Assembly (NCBI GenBank): GCA_900769345.1
Contig: CAAGGJ010000173.1
Span: forward strand, 1 to 53,371
DNA from: Bacteroidales bacterium
GTDB lineage: Bacteria; Bacteroidota; Bacteroidia; Bacteroidales; Muribaculaceae
Reading direction: 5' to 3'
DNA length: 53,371 nucleotides
In this document: positions 1 through 6,501 of the stretch, in pieces
Numbering within the stretch: position 1 is the first letter of the stretch
Layout: each line of letters opens with the position of its first letter
The notes under the pieces: model-generated
Databases searched by the model: none
Told to the model about the DNA's origin: nothing
Seen by the model: the letters and a program-made list of their open reading frames with translations, nothing else
Program-made: the position numbers and the translations under genes

Positions 1-236
1 AGAATGATACCGGCAAAGATAAGGAAGAACACGAACACATTAAGGAATGTTTCAGAGCCTTGCATAGTGCCGAAAGCTGTACTGTCCCAGCCTCGCTCCG
101 AAAGCATTAAGTCCTTAATAGGAGAAAGGATGTCCATAAAAATGTATGAACAGAACATGGCGAATGCCAATAGCAACAACACGAGCCAACGATTGGCTGC
201 AGAGTCGCGAAGAGTTTTTTTGATTGTTTCTGCCAT
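1..236 (-). CDS. MFS transporter, N-terminal fragment cut by the window edge
   Basis: The minus strand reads ATG at 236-234 and stays open to base 1, giving about 78 residues. The translation begins MAETIKKTLRDS and continues into two hydrophobic stretches, around residues 17-33 (LVLLLLAFAMFCSYIFMD) and around residues 62-78 (FLNVFVFFLIFAG). The segment AFGTMQGSETFLN between them is typical of a Bacteroidales major facilitator family annotated as nitrate/nitrite- or sugar-type MFS transporters. It should be an inner-membrane transporter; substrate unknown. The rest of the gene lies left of the window. A TAnnTTTG box on the minus strand lies 44 bp upstream of the start. The start is supported by the match of the N-terminus to family members. 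Any plus-strand reading of this segment is a shadow. Confidence 0.75.
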   Translation of the reverse strand, partial: MAETIKKTLRDSAANRWLVLLLLAFAMFCSYIFMDILSPIKDLMLSERGWDSTAFGTMQGSETFLNVFVFFLIFAGII

Positions 237-279
237 TTTTCAGATTATGTTATAATGTTATTTGTTTGTTTCTAAACTG

Positions 280-287
280 CAAAAGTA
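280..287 (-). promoter_or_regulatory. Bacteroidota -7 box for the MFS gene
   Basis: The minus strand reads TACTTTTG, an exact TAnnTTTG match. It would start transcription about 35-40 nt upstream of the ATG at 236. No convincing TTTG -33 box is visible. Confidence 0.6.
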
Positions 288-317
288 ACAAAAAAACGGA
301 TTGTAAGGGGTAAAAAT

Positions 318-371
318 CGTAATTATCCCCTTCAAATACCATAAAAATGTGGTATTCGGGGGGATAATACG
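318..371. repeat. Long imperfect inverted repeat between divergent promoters
   Basis: The outer arms are CGTAATTATCCCC (318-330) and GGGGATAATACG (360-371), complementary except for one bulged A. Inside them AATACCA and TGGTATT form a second 7-bp pair around an 8-nt loop. The element lies upstream of both the minus-strand -7 box (280-287) and the plus-strand box (444-451), so it should be in neither transcript. A DNA-level operator is more likely than a terminator. The regulator is unknown. Confidence 0.6.
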
Positions 372-419
372 ATGAGAGTGCGGTAATATGGTGCATAAAA
401 TGCGTCGGATGCCTAATAA

Positions 420-451
420 TTTGCAATAATGCTTGAGATTATTTTACTTTG
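420..451 (+). promoter_or_regulatory. Promoter for the SDR gene
   Basis: TTTG at 420-423, a 20-bp spacer, then TTACTTTG at 444-451. The second box differs from TAnnTTTG at one position. It lies 29 bp before the ATG at 481. Confidence 0.5.
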
Positions 452-480
452 TGGTAGAAAATATCCCGTTATAATAGAAT

Positions 481-1227
481 ATGAGCAAAAGAAAGCAAGC
501 AATAGTGATGGGAGCCACCTCGGGCATAGGTAGAGACGTGGCTGTTTTGTTGTCGCAGAGTGGTTATAATGTGGCTGTGGCAGGACGTAGAGAAGAGCTG
601 CTTAGGCAGTTGGTGGCTGAACACGATGCTATCACTCAGTATCAAGTAATCGACATTACTGCTAATGATGCTCCCCATAAGTTGCGTGAACTGATTGGCA
701 GTATGGGAGGAATCGACTTGTATTTTCATAGTTCGGGCATCGGTTATCAGAATCCGCGACTCGACGTCGACAAAGAAATGCGCACTGTGGAGACAAATGC
801 CGTGGGTTTTGCGCGCATATTAAATAATGTGTATCACTATTTCGAAAAGAAAGGAACAGGACACATTGCTGCAATCACTTCGATAGCCGGCACCAAAGGG
901 TTGGGCGCAGCCCCGTCATATTCGGCTACCAAGCGCTTTCAAAATACCTATATTGAGGCGTTGTCGCAACTCGCTTCGATGAAAGGTGTGAATGTGACAT
1001 TCACCGATATTCGTCCCGGTTTTGTGGCAACTGACCTGCTCGGCGATGGCGTTACATATCCTATGAAAATGGGTAAAACCTATGTGGCTCGCAAAGTGGT
1101 AAAGGCAGTGATGCGTCGCCGCAAGGTGGTGATAGTGGATTGGCGCTATGCCATATTGGTTTTCTTCTGGCGACTCGTGCCTCGATGCATATGGACGAGA
1201 ATGAAAATAGCGTCGATAAAAGATTGA
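481..1227 (+). CDS. Short-chain dehydrogenase/reductase (SDR)
   Basis: A 248-residue classical SDR, the usual length for the family. The NAD(P)-binding glycine motif is G11-ATSG-IG17, the catalytic serine is S134 in ITSIAG, and the Tyr-Lys pair is Y147-x3-K151 in PSYSATK. The segment TNAVGF near residue 105-110 supplies the structural Asn. The C-terminus (about 215-248) is basic and partly hydrophobic (AILVFFWRLVP), so it may touch the membrane, as in some SDRs acting on lipids. The substrate cannot be read from the sequence. The gene stands alone, divergent from the MFS gene and convergent with lon, and shares a terminator with lon. Confidence 0.88.
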   Translation: MSKRKQAIVMGATSGIGRDVAVLLSQSGYNVAVAGRREELLRQLVAEHDAITQYQVIDITANDAPHKLRELIGSMGGIDLYFHSSGIGYQNPRLDVDKEMRTVETNAVGFARILNNVYHYFEKKGTGHIAAITSIAGTKGLGAAPSYSATKRFQNTYIEALSQLASMKGVNVTFTDIRPGFVATDLLGDGVTYPMKMGKTYVARKVVKAVMRRRKVVIVDWRYAILVFFWRLVPRCIWTRMKIASIKD

Positions 1228-1250
1228 GATTGGATATTTGAAAAAAATAG

Positions 1251-1280
1251 ATGCGGCTTGCTCTCAAGAGTAAGCCGCAT
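1251..1280. terminator. Bidirectional terminator between the SDR gene and lon
   Basis: ATGCGGCTTGCTC and GAGTAAGCCGCAT form a 13-bp stem with one G-U pair around a 4-nt loop. On the minus strand the stem is followed by CTATTTTTTT, a good U-tract for lon. On the plus strand it is followed by TATTATATAT. Confidence 0.85.
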
Positions 1281-1304
1281 TATTATATATAGGGTGTTGT
1301 GATT

Positions 1305-3704
1305 TTAAAGTTCTATTGCGTCCTTCACCTTGTCGGGGAGTAGAGCAAGTTCGAGCACTTCTTTCACGGTGTCGACAAAGTGGAATGTCAATCCGCTCAA
1401 ATAAGAATCTTTTATCTCGTCGATATCCTTCTTATTCTCATTGCAGAGAATGATATCGGTGATGCCGGCGCGTTTGGCAGCCAAAATCTTTTCTTTGATT
1501 CCACCCACGGGAAGCACCTTGCCGCGAAGTGTAATCTCACCGGTCATTGCCAAGTGGTCGCGAACCTTGCGTTGGGTAAACGATGATGCGAGTGAGGTGA
1601 CCATGGTAATGCCTGCCGATGGGCCATCCTTAGGTATAGCACCTTCGGGCACATGGATGTGAACATTGTATTTGTCGAAAAGTTCATAGTCGATGCCGAG
1701 CATCTGGCTGTGTGACTTGAGGTATTGCAAGGCAATAACAGCCGATTCCTTCATCACGTCGCCAAGATTGCCGGTGAGAGTGAGCTTTTCGCCTTTGCCC
1801 TTCGATAGGGATGATTCTACAAAGAGTATTTCGCCGCCAACGGCAGTCCAAGCCAAACCGGTTACCACACCTGCAAATTCGTTGCCTTCGTAGCGGTCGC
1901 GCGAATAGTCTTCCGGACCGAGGTATTCACGAAGGTTGTCGAGATTGACAGTAGTAGGATAGGGCTTCTCGGCTGTGGCTTTGATGCGAGCTATTTTGCG
2001 GAGCACCTTAGCTATTTTCTTATCGAGTTCGCGTACACCCGATTCGCGAGTATAACTCTCGACAATCTTGGCGAGAGCTTGCTTGGTGAACGAAATTTCG
2101 TTTTTCTCAAATCCGTTTTCCTGAAGTTGCTTTGGGAGCAAGTGTTTACGGGCTATTTCCACCTTTTCTTCTTGGATATAACCGCTTATATCTATTATTT
2201 CCATACGGTCGAGCAACGGTTGAGAAATGGTAGAAAGAGAATTGGCAGTGGCAATGAACAGCACATTCGAGAGGTCGTAGTCGATATCGACATAATTGTC
2301 GTGGAAGTGAGAATTTTGTTCAGGGTCGAGCACTTCGAGTAAAGCCGAAGCAGGGTCTCCCTTGAAGTCATTGCCAATCTTGTCGATTTCGTCGAGCACA
2401 AACACAGGGTTGGAACTCTGGCAGCGAGTAAGGGCTTGAATGATGCGGCCGGGCATAGCGCCTATGTAGGTGCGGCGATGGCCTCTGATTTCGGCTTCGT
2501 CGTGCAAGCCGCCGAGCGATATGCGTGCATATTTGCGATTGAGAGCGTCGGCAATAGAGCGTCCGAGTGAGGTTTTTCCCACTCCCGGAGGGCCATAGAG
2601 GCAGATTATAGGCGATTTCATATCGCCGCGAAGCTTGAGCACCGAAAGGTGTTCGAGTATGCGATCCTTCACATTCTCAAGTCCGTAGTGGTCGTGATTG
2701 AGTTTCTTCTCCACCTTGGCAAGATTGAAGCTGTCGCGTGTAAACACGTTCCATGGCAAGTTGAGCAGTTGGTCAAGGTAGGTGTATTGCACTGAGTAGT
2801 CGGGCGACTGAGGATTCAATCGCTCGAGCTTGGCAAGTTCCTTCTTGAATTGCTCCTTAACTTCCTTGCTCCATTTCATCTTTTTGGCGCGACTTTCGAA
2901 TTTGTCGATGTCGCTGAATTCATTAATTCCCAGTTCGTCTTGAATGGTGCGAATCTGCTGCTGTAAAAAGTGATCGCGCTGTTGCTGAGTGAGTTCTTCG
3001 CGAGTGCGCGACTGAATAGCTTCCTTGAGGTCGAGCAGTTGACTTTCTTTAATCAACTCTTTGTAAAGCAGGTATGCACGCGTTTTTACAGAGTTTTCTG
3101 CCAAGAAACGCATCTTTACATCGGGGTCGAAAGGTGAGTTGCATGCCAAGAAATTGATCAGATAGTCCGATTCTTTGATGTTCTTAATGGCGTATGACAT
3201 TTCTTTGCCGTTGTCGCCCATTTTTTGGAACATATCGATGGTAAGTTCGGAAATCGAACTCGTCAAGGCATTGAACTCATTATCGTCCTTAGGAGGCATT
3301 TCTTGCTCGATGTAGGATATTGCGGCCTTGAAGTAAGGTGCTATTTGTGTAAATTCATCGATATGGAAGGCTACCTTGCCGTGGAGAATTACGTTGGTGC
3401 TGTTATCCGGTAGCTCTATCACATTTATTATTTCGGCAATCACTCCCAAGCGGTAGATGTCGGCTTTGCTCGGTACTTCCACCTCGGCTGATTTTTGGCA
3501 TACCACACCTATCAAGCTGTTGGTCTTGCGGGCATCATCAATCAGGCGCAGTGATGCATTGCGACCCACTGCCACTGGCATGGTAACACCCGGAAAAAGA
3601 ACCATATTTCTCAGTGTGAGAATGGCGCAATCTTTTTCGTTGATTTGTTTTGGCTCGTCGTCACATGAGCGTATGTCTGCAATTATTGGCATAATCTGTG
3701 GCAT
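1305..3704 (-). CDS. lon: ATP-dependent protease Lon (class A)
   Basis: A 799-residue cytoplasmic AAA+ serine protease that degrades misfolded and regulatory proteins. The N-terminal LON substrate-binding domain spans about 25-225 and a helical linker follows. Walker A is GPPGVGKTS at 371-379, and Walker B is VFVLDEIDK. The protease domain carries the catalytic Ser696 in DGPSAG and, by alignment with E. coli Lon (S679/K722), Lys739 in GGIKEK. The length is normal for class A Lon and all domains are intact. The gene is monocistronic, convergent with the SDR gene and divergent from yraN. A perfect 10-bp dyad lies in its upstream region. No clear TAnnTTTG box is visible for it. Confidence 0.97.
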   Translation of the reverse strand: MPQIMPIIADIRSCDDEPKQINEKDCAILTLRNMVLFPGVTMPVAVGRNASLRLIDDARKTNSLIGVVCQKSAEVEVPSKADIYRLGVIAEIINVIELPDNSTNVILHGKVAFHIDEFTQIAPYFKAAISYIEQEMPPKDDNEFNALTSSISELTIDMFQKMGDNGKEMSYAIKNIKESDYLINFLACNSPFDPDVKMRFLAENSVKTRAYLLYKELIKESQLLDLKEAIQSRTREELTQQQRDHFLQQQIRTIQDELGINEFSDIDKFESRAKKMKWSKEVKEQFKKELAKLERLNPQSPDYSVQYTYLDQLLNLPWNVFTRDSFNLAKVEKKLNHDHYGLENVKDRILEHLSVLKLRGDMKSPIICLYGPPGVGKTSLGRSIADALNRKYARISLGGLHDEAEIRGHRRTYIGAMPGRIIQALTRCQSSNPVFVLDEIDKIGNDFKGDPASALLEVLDPEQNSHFHDNYVDIDYDLSNVLFIATANSLSTISQPLLDRMEIIDISGYIQEEKVEIARKHLLPKQLQENGFEKNEISFTKQALAKIVESYTRESGVRELDKKIAKVLRKIARIKATAEKPYPTTVNLDNLREYLGPEDYSRDRYEGNEFAGVVTGLAWTAVGGEILFVESSLSKGKGEKLTLTGNLGDVMKESAVIALQYLKSHSQMLGIDYELFDKYNVHIHVPEGAIPKDGPSAGITMVTSLASSFTQRKVRDHLAMTGEITLRGKVLPVGGIKEKILAAKRAGITDIILCNENKKDIDEIKDSYLSGLTFHFVDTVKEVLELALLPDKVKDAIEL

Positions 3705-3762
3705 ATTGTGTTATAAGTACAAATTATTATCGTTGTGATAATGTGAAAATATATGATGTTTT

Positions 3763-3795
3763 GCCAAAAACCGCTGCATTAGGAGGGTTTTTGGC
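3763..3795. promoter_or_regulatory. Perfect 10-bp dyad upstream of lon
   Basis: GCCAAAAACC (3763-3772) and GGTTTTTGGC (3786-3795) are perfect inverted copies separated by 13 nt. They lie about 60 bp upstream of the lon start, in the region between divergent lon and yraN. There is no gene end nearby to terminate, so an operator is plausible. It does not match CIRCE. A smaller 6-bp inverted repeat (CAAAAG/CTTTTG) lies at 3822-3839. Confidence 0.55.
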
Positions 3796-3928
3796 CACAT
3801 AATATGTTGCAAATAATGTGCCAAAAGATGCTCCTTTTGTGAAATGTGTGTAAATATATTACTTGTCGATAGGAAAAATAGCTATAAAATTATGTGTAAC
3901 AAGTCGCATTTATTCCAAAAAGGTTTGT

Positions 3929-3936
3929 TATATTTG
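3929..3936 (+). promoter_or_regulatory. -7 box for yraN
   Basis: TATATTTG fits TAnnTTTG. It lies 24 bp before the ATG at 3961, which rules out the longer in-frame starts further upstream. Confidence 0.65.
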
Positions 3937-3960
3937 CATTGTAATCTAATGTATCTAAGC

Positions 3961-4338
3961 ATGGCAAGACACAATACACTTGGAAAGGCCGGAGAAGAGG
4001 CTACCAAAGAATTTTTTATCATGAAAGGTTATACAATAAGGGAGGAGAACTGGCGTTGCGGCAAGTTTGAGCTCGACCTTGTGATAGAAAAAGACGGTTT
4101 TGTGGTGTTTGTGGAAGTGAAGACGAGAAGCAACGATGCTATCGATCCAACATTTGCCATCGATGATAAAAAAATCAACAATCTCATTAATGCAGGCAAA
4201 GGTTACTTGAAAATGTATGGCATCAATCAACTATCGATGCAGATTGATGTGGTGACCATAGTGGGAGAGCCGGGCAACTTCGAAATTACACATTATGAGA
4301 ATGCTGTGACGCCAAAGTTGTTGCGGCGCCGAAGGTAG
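3961..4338 (+). CDS. YraN/UPF0102 family nuclease-fold protein
   Basis: A 125-residue protein beginning MARHNTLGKAGEEAT, the normal N-terminus of UPF0102. It has the restriction-endonuclease-like core: LGKAGEEAT, then FELDLVIEKDG with the metal-binding Asp, then VVFVEVKTR with the E-x-K motif. The family is widespread and predicted to act on nucleic acid; its exact role is unsettled. The open frame runs upstream to 3844, but that part overlaps the -7 box and shows no family similarity, so I start at 3961. The C-terminus is basic (PKLLRRRR). The gene appears to be transcribed alone. Confidence 0.88.
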   Translation: MARHNTLGKAGEEATKEFFIMKGYTIREENWRCGKFELDLVIEKDGFVVFVEVKTRSNDAIDPTFAIDDKKINNLINAGKGYLKMYGINQLSMQIDVVTIVGEPGNFEITHYENAVTPKLLRRRR

Positions 4339-4456
4339 CTCTGTGTGAATGATGAAAAATCGGCTGAAATGGCAATTTGTCACGAATTTAACATTATTTT
4401 GCAGGCTGTTAAGAAAAAATCATCGAAATATTAACGCTGAAAGCAGAATTAGATAT

Positions 4457-4464
4457 ATATTTGC
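4457..4464 (+). promoter_or_regulatory. -7 box for gdhA
   Basis: TATATTTG fits TAnnTTTG. It would give a leader of about 75 nt before the ATG at 4547. No TTTG -33 box is seen at the expected distance. Confidence 0.6.
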
Positions 4465-4546
4465 AATGAAATTATTGCAATACCATAAACGATATTACAA
4501 TAGCATAATAATTGAATTATAACACTTAAAACAAATAACAAGTATC

Positions 4547-5884
4547 ATGAATGTTAACAAAATTCTTAGCGATTTAGAGGCTAAGCACCCCGGCGAAAAG
4601 GAATACCTACAAGCCGTGAGAGAAGTACTTCTATCAGTAGAGGATGTTTACAATCAACACCCTGAGTTCGAAAAGGCAAAAATCATCGAAAGAATGGTAG
4701 AGCCCGACCGTATCTTCACATTCCGCGTATCGTGGGTAGATGATAAGGGTGAGGTGCAAACTAACATTGGCTATCGCGTGCAGTTCAACAATGCCATTGG
4801 CCCGTACAAGGGTGGTATTCGTTTCCACGCATCAGTTAACCTTTCGATTTTGAAATTCTTGGGATTTGAGCAGACATTTAAGAATGCGCTTACTACATTG
4901 CCTATGGGTGGTGGTAAGGGTGGTTCTGACTTCAGCCCACGCGGTAAGAGCGACGGCGAAATCATGCGTTTCTGCCAAGCATTTATCCTTGAGTTGTGGA
5001 GAAATCTCGGTCCCGACCGCGATGTTCCTGCCGGTGATATCGGCGTAGGTGGTCGTGAAGTAGGCTACATGTTCGGTATGTACAAGAAGTTGGCTCGTGA
5101 GCACACCGGTACATTCACCGGTAAGGGTCTCGACTTCGGCGGATCGAAGATTCGTCCCGAAGCTACTGGTTTCGGTGCTTGCTACTTTGTAAGAAACATG
5201 CTTCGCACTATGGGTCAAGACTTTGCCGGTAAGACAGTGGCATTGTCGGGCTTCGGTAACGTGGCATGGGGCGCAGCTTTGAAGGCTACAGAACTCGGTG
5301 CAAAGGTTGTTACCATCTCAGGTCCTGATGGCTATGTATATGACCCTGATGGCATCTCAGAAGAAAAGATCGATTACATGCTCGAACTTCGTGCATCGGG
5401 CAACGACATCGTAGCTCCTTATGCCGAAAAGTATCCTAATGCTACATTCTATCCCGGTCGTCGTCCATGGGAAGTTAAGGTGGACATCGCTATGCCGTGT
5501 GCTACTCAAAACGAGGTGGGCAAGGAAGATGCCGAAAATCTTGTAAAGAACGGCGTAATGCTCGTGGGTGAAGTTTCCAATATGGGTTGCACACCTGAAG
5601 CTATCGACACATTCATTGCCAACAAGATTCCTTACGGTCCTGGTAAGGCTGTCAATGCAGGTGGCGTAGCTACATCAGGTCTCGAAATGAGCCAAAATGC
5701 TATCCACTTGTCGTGGTCGGAAGAAGAAGTTGACCAACGCTTGCATCAGATTATGAACGATATCCACTCACAGTGCTTGAAGTACGGCGTGGAAAGCGAC
5801 GGTTATATCAACTATATGAAGGGTGCTAACATTGCAGGCTTCATGAAGGTAGCTAATGCTATGATGGGTCAAGGTATCATCTGA
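4547..5884 (+). CDS. gdhA: NADP-type glutamate dehydrogenase
   Basis: A 445-residue hexameric glutamate dehydrogenase that interconverts 2-oxoglutarate plus ammonia and glutamate, a main route of ammonium assimilation in Bacteroidales. The substrate domain contains GPYKGGIRFH (about 85-94) and PMGGGKGGSDFSP with the catalytic Lys124. The nucleotide domain contains the Rossmann segment VALSGFGNVAWGAA (about 232-245). The length matches the small bacterial NADP-specific class. The codon choice looks strongly biased, as expected for a highly expressed enzyme. It has its own promoter and its own terminator at 5911-5942. The cofactor is assigned by family resemblance only. Confidence 0.96.
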   Translation: MNVNKILSDLEAKHPGEKEYLQAVREVLLSVEDVYNQHPEFEKAKIIERMVEPDRIFTFRVSWVDDKGEVQTNIGYRVQFNNAIGPYKGGIRFHASVNLSILKFLGFEQTFKNALTTLPMGGGKGGSDFSPRGKSDGEIMRFCQAFILELWRNLGPDRDVPAGDIGVGGREVGYMFGMYKKLAREHTGTFTGKGLDFGGSKIRPEATGFGACYFVRNMLRTMGQDFAGKTVALSGFGNVAWGAALKATELGAKVVTISGPDGYVYDPDGISEEKIDYMLELRASGNDIVAPYAEKYPNATFYPGRRPWEVKVDIAMPCATQNEVGKEDAENLVKNGVMLVGEVSNMGCTPEAIDTFIANKIPYGPGKAVNAGGVATSGLEMSQNAIHLSWSEEEVDQRLHQIMNDIHSQCLKYGVESDGYINYMKGANIAGFMKVANAMMGQGII

Positions 5885-5910
5885 TAATTACTTCTAAATA
5901 GTATAATTAA

Positions 5911-5942
5911 GAACCTCGGGGATTAGTTCCTCGAGGTTTTTG
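5911..5942 (+). terminator. Rho-independent terminator of gdhA
   Basis: AACCTCGGGGA and TTCCTCGAGGTT form a stem of about 11 bp with a G-U pair, followed by TTTTTG. It begins 27 bp after the gdhA stop. Confidence 0.85.
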
Positions 5943-5944
5943 CT

Positions 5945-5952
5945 TATATTTG
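5945..5952 (+). promoter_or_regulatory. -7 box for the fluoride channel gene
   Basis: TATATTTG immediately after the gdhA terminator. It leaves a leader of only about 28 nt, too short for a fluoride riboswitch. Confidence 0.6.
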
Positions 5953-5986
5953 CACTTCCCAACAAGAGAAAATAGAGAGAAAAATT

Positions 5987-6358
5987 ATGCTTAAAGAGAT
6001 GATAATAGCCGGAGCAGGAGGTTTTATAGGCACTTCGGCGCGATATGCGGTAAGTCGATTGACAGCAGGGTGGGCGGTTGCGCCATTTCCGGCAGGAACT
6101 TTTGCGGTGAATATGCTTGGATGTCTGCTGATAGGTGTGCTTGCCGGGCTTGCCGAGCGAGGAGGGCTGCTCACGCATAACGCGAGCCTGCTACTGATAA
6201 CCGGCGTGTGTGGCGGATTCACCACATTCAGCACATTTTCTAACGAGATGCTCGTAATGCTGCAATCACGGCAATATGCTATGTGCGGCATCTATTTCCT
6301 GCTTAGTGTGTTGCTCGGAGTGGCATTAGTGTGGGCAGGACGTAGCATTGTGCATTAA
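5987..6358 (+). CDS. crcB: Fluoride ion channel CrcB/FluC
   Basis: A 123-residue, four-helix inner-membrane protein. It has the family N-terminus AGAGGFIGTSARY (about 8-20), the central asparagine in FAVNMLGC (about 40-47), and the hallmark FTTFSTFSNE (about 78-87) with the Phe and Ser/Thr residues that line the fluoride pore. Fluc channels act as antiparallel dual-topology dimers, so a single gene is enough. It expels fluoride and prevents toxicity. The gene sits between the gdhA terminator and ileS with its own -7 box, and AGAGAGAAA before the ATG may serve as a weak ribosome site. Confidence 0.93.
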   Translation: MLKEMIIAGAGGFIGTSARYAVSRLTAGWAVAPFPAGTFAVNMLGCLLIGVLAGLAERGGLLTHNASLLLITGVCGGFTTFSTFSNEMLVMLQSRQYAMCGIYFLLSVLLGVALVWAGRSIVH

Positions 6359-6397
6359 AAATTTTATAAAATAGTTGAAATGTGACTGATAGCACAG

Positions 6398-6430
6398 CCA
6401 TCTTGCTTAAAAAAAAGATGGAGGTGTTTT
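6398..6430 (+). terminator. Possible weak terminator after crcB
   Basis: CCATCTT (6398-6404) and AAGATGG (6415-6421) form a 7-bp stem with an A-rich loop, followed by AGGTGTTTT. The U-tract is short and displaced. Confidence 0.4.
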
Positions 6431-6451
6431 AGAAAATTGCAAGATATTGCG

Positions 6452-6459
6452 TATCTTTG
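6452..6459 (+). promoter_or_regulatory. -7 box for ileS
   Basis: TATCTTTG, preceded by TTTT at 6427-6430 with a 21-bp spacer. A possible TTG start at 6457 lies inside this box, so translation must begin downstream at 6502. Confidence 0.7.
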
Positions 6460-6501
6460 CACGCGAATATTAAACATGTAAATGAATATTTCATAAGTGA
6501 G

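Noticed and set aside
3763..3795. CIRCE heat-shock operator upstream of lon
   Set aside because: The arms GCCAAAAACC/GGTTTTTGGC do not resemble the CIRCE arms TTAGCACTC/GAGTGCTAA.
5943..5986. Fluoride riboswitch before crcB
   Set aside because: The predicted leader is only about 28 nt and begins right after the gdhA terminator, too short for the known riboswitch.
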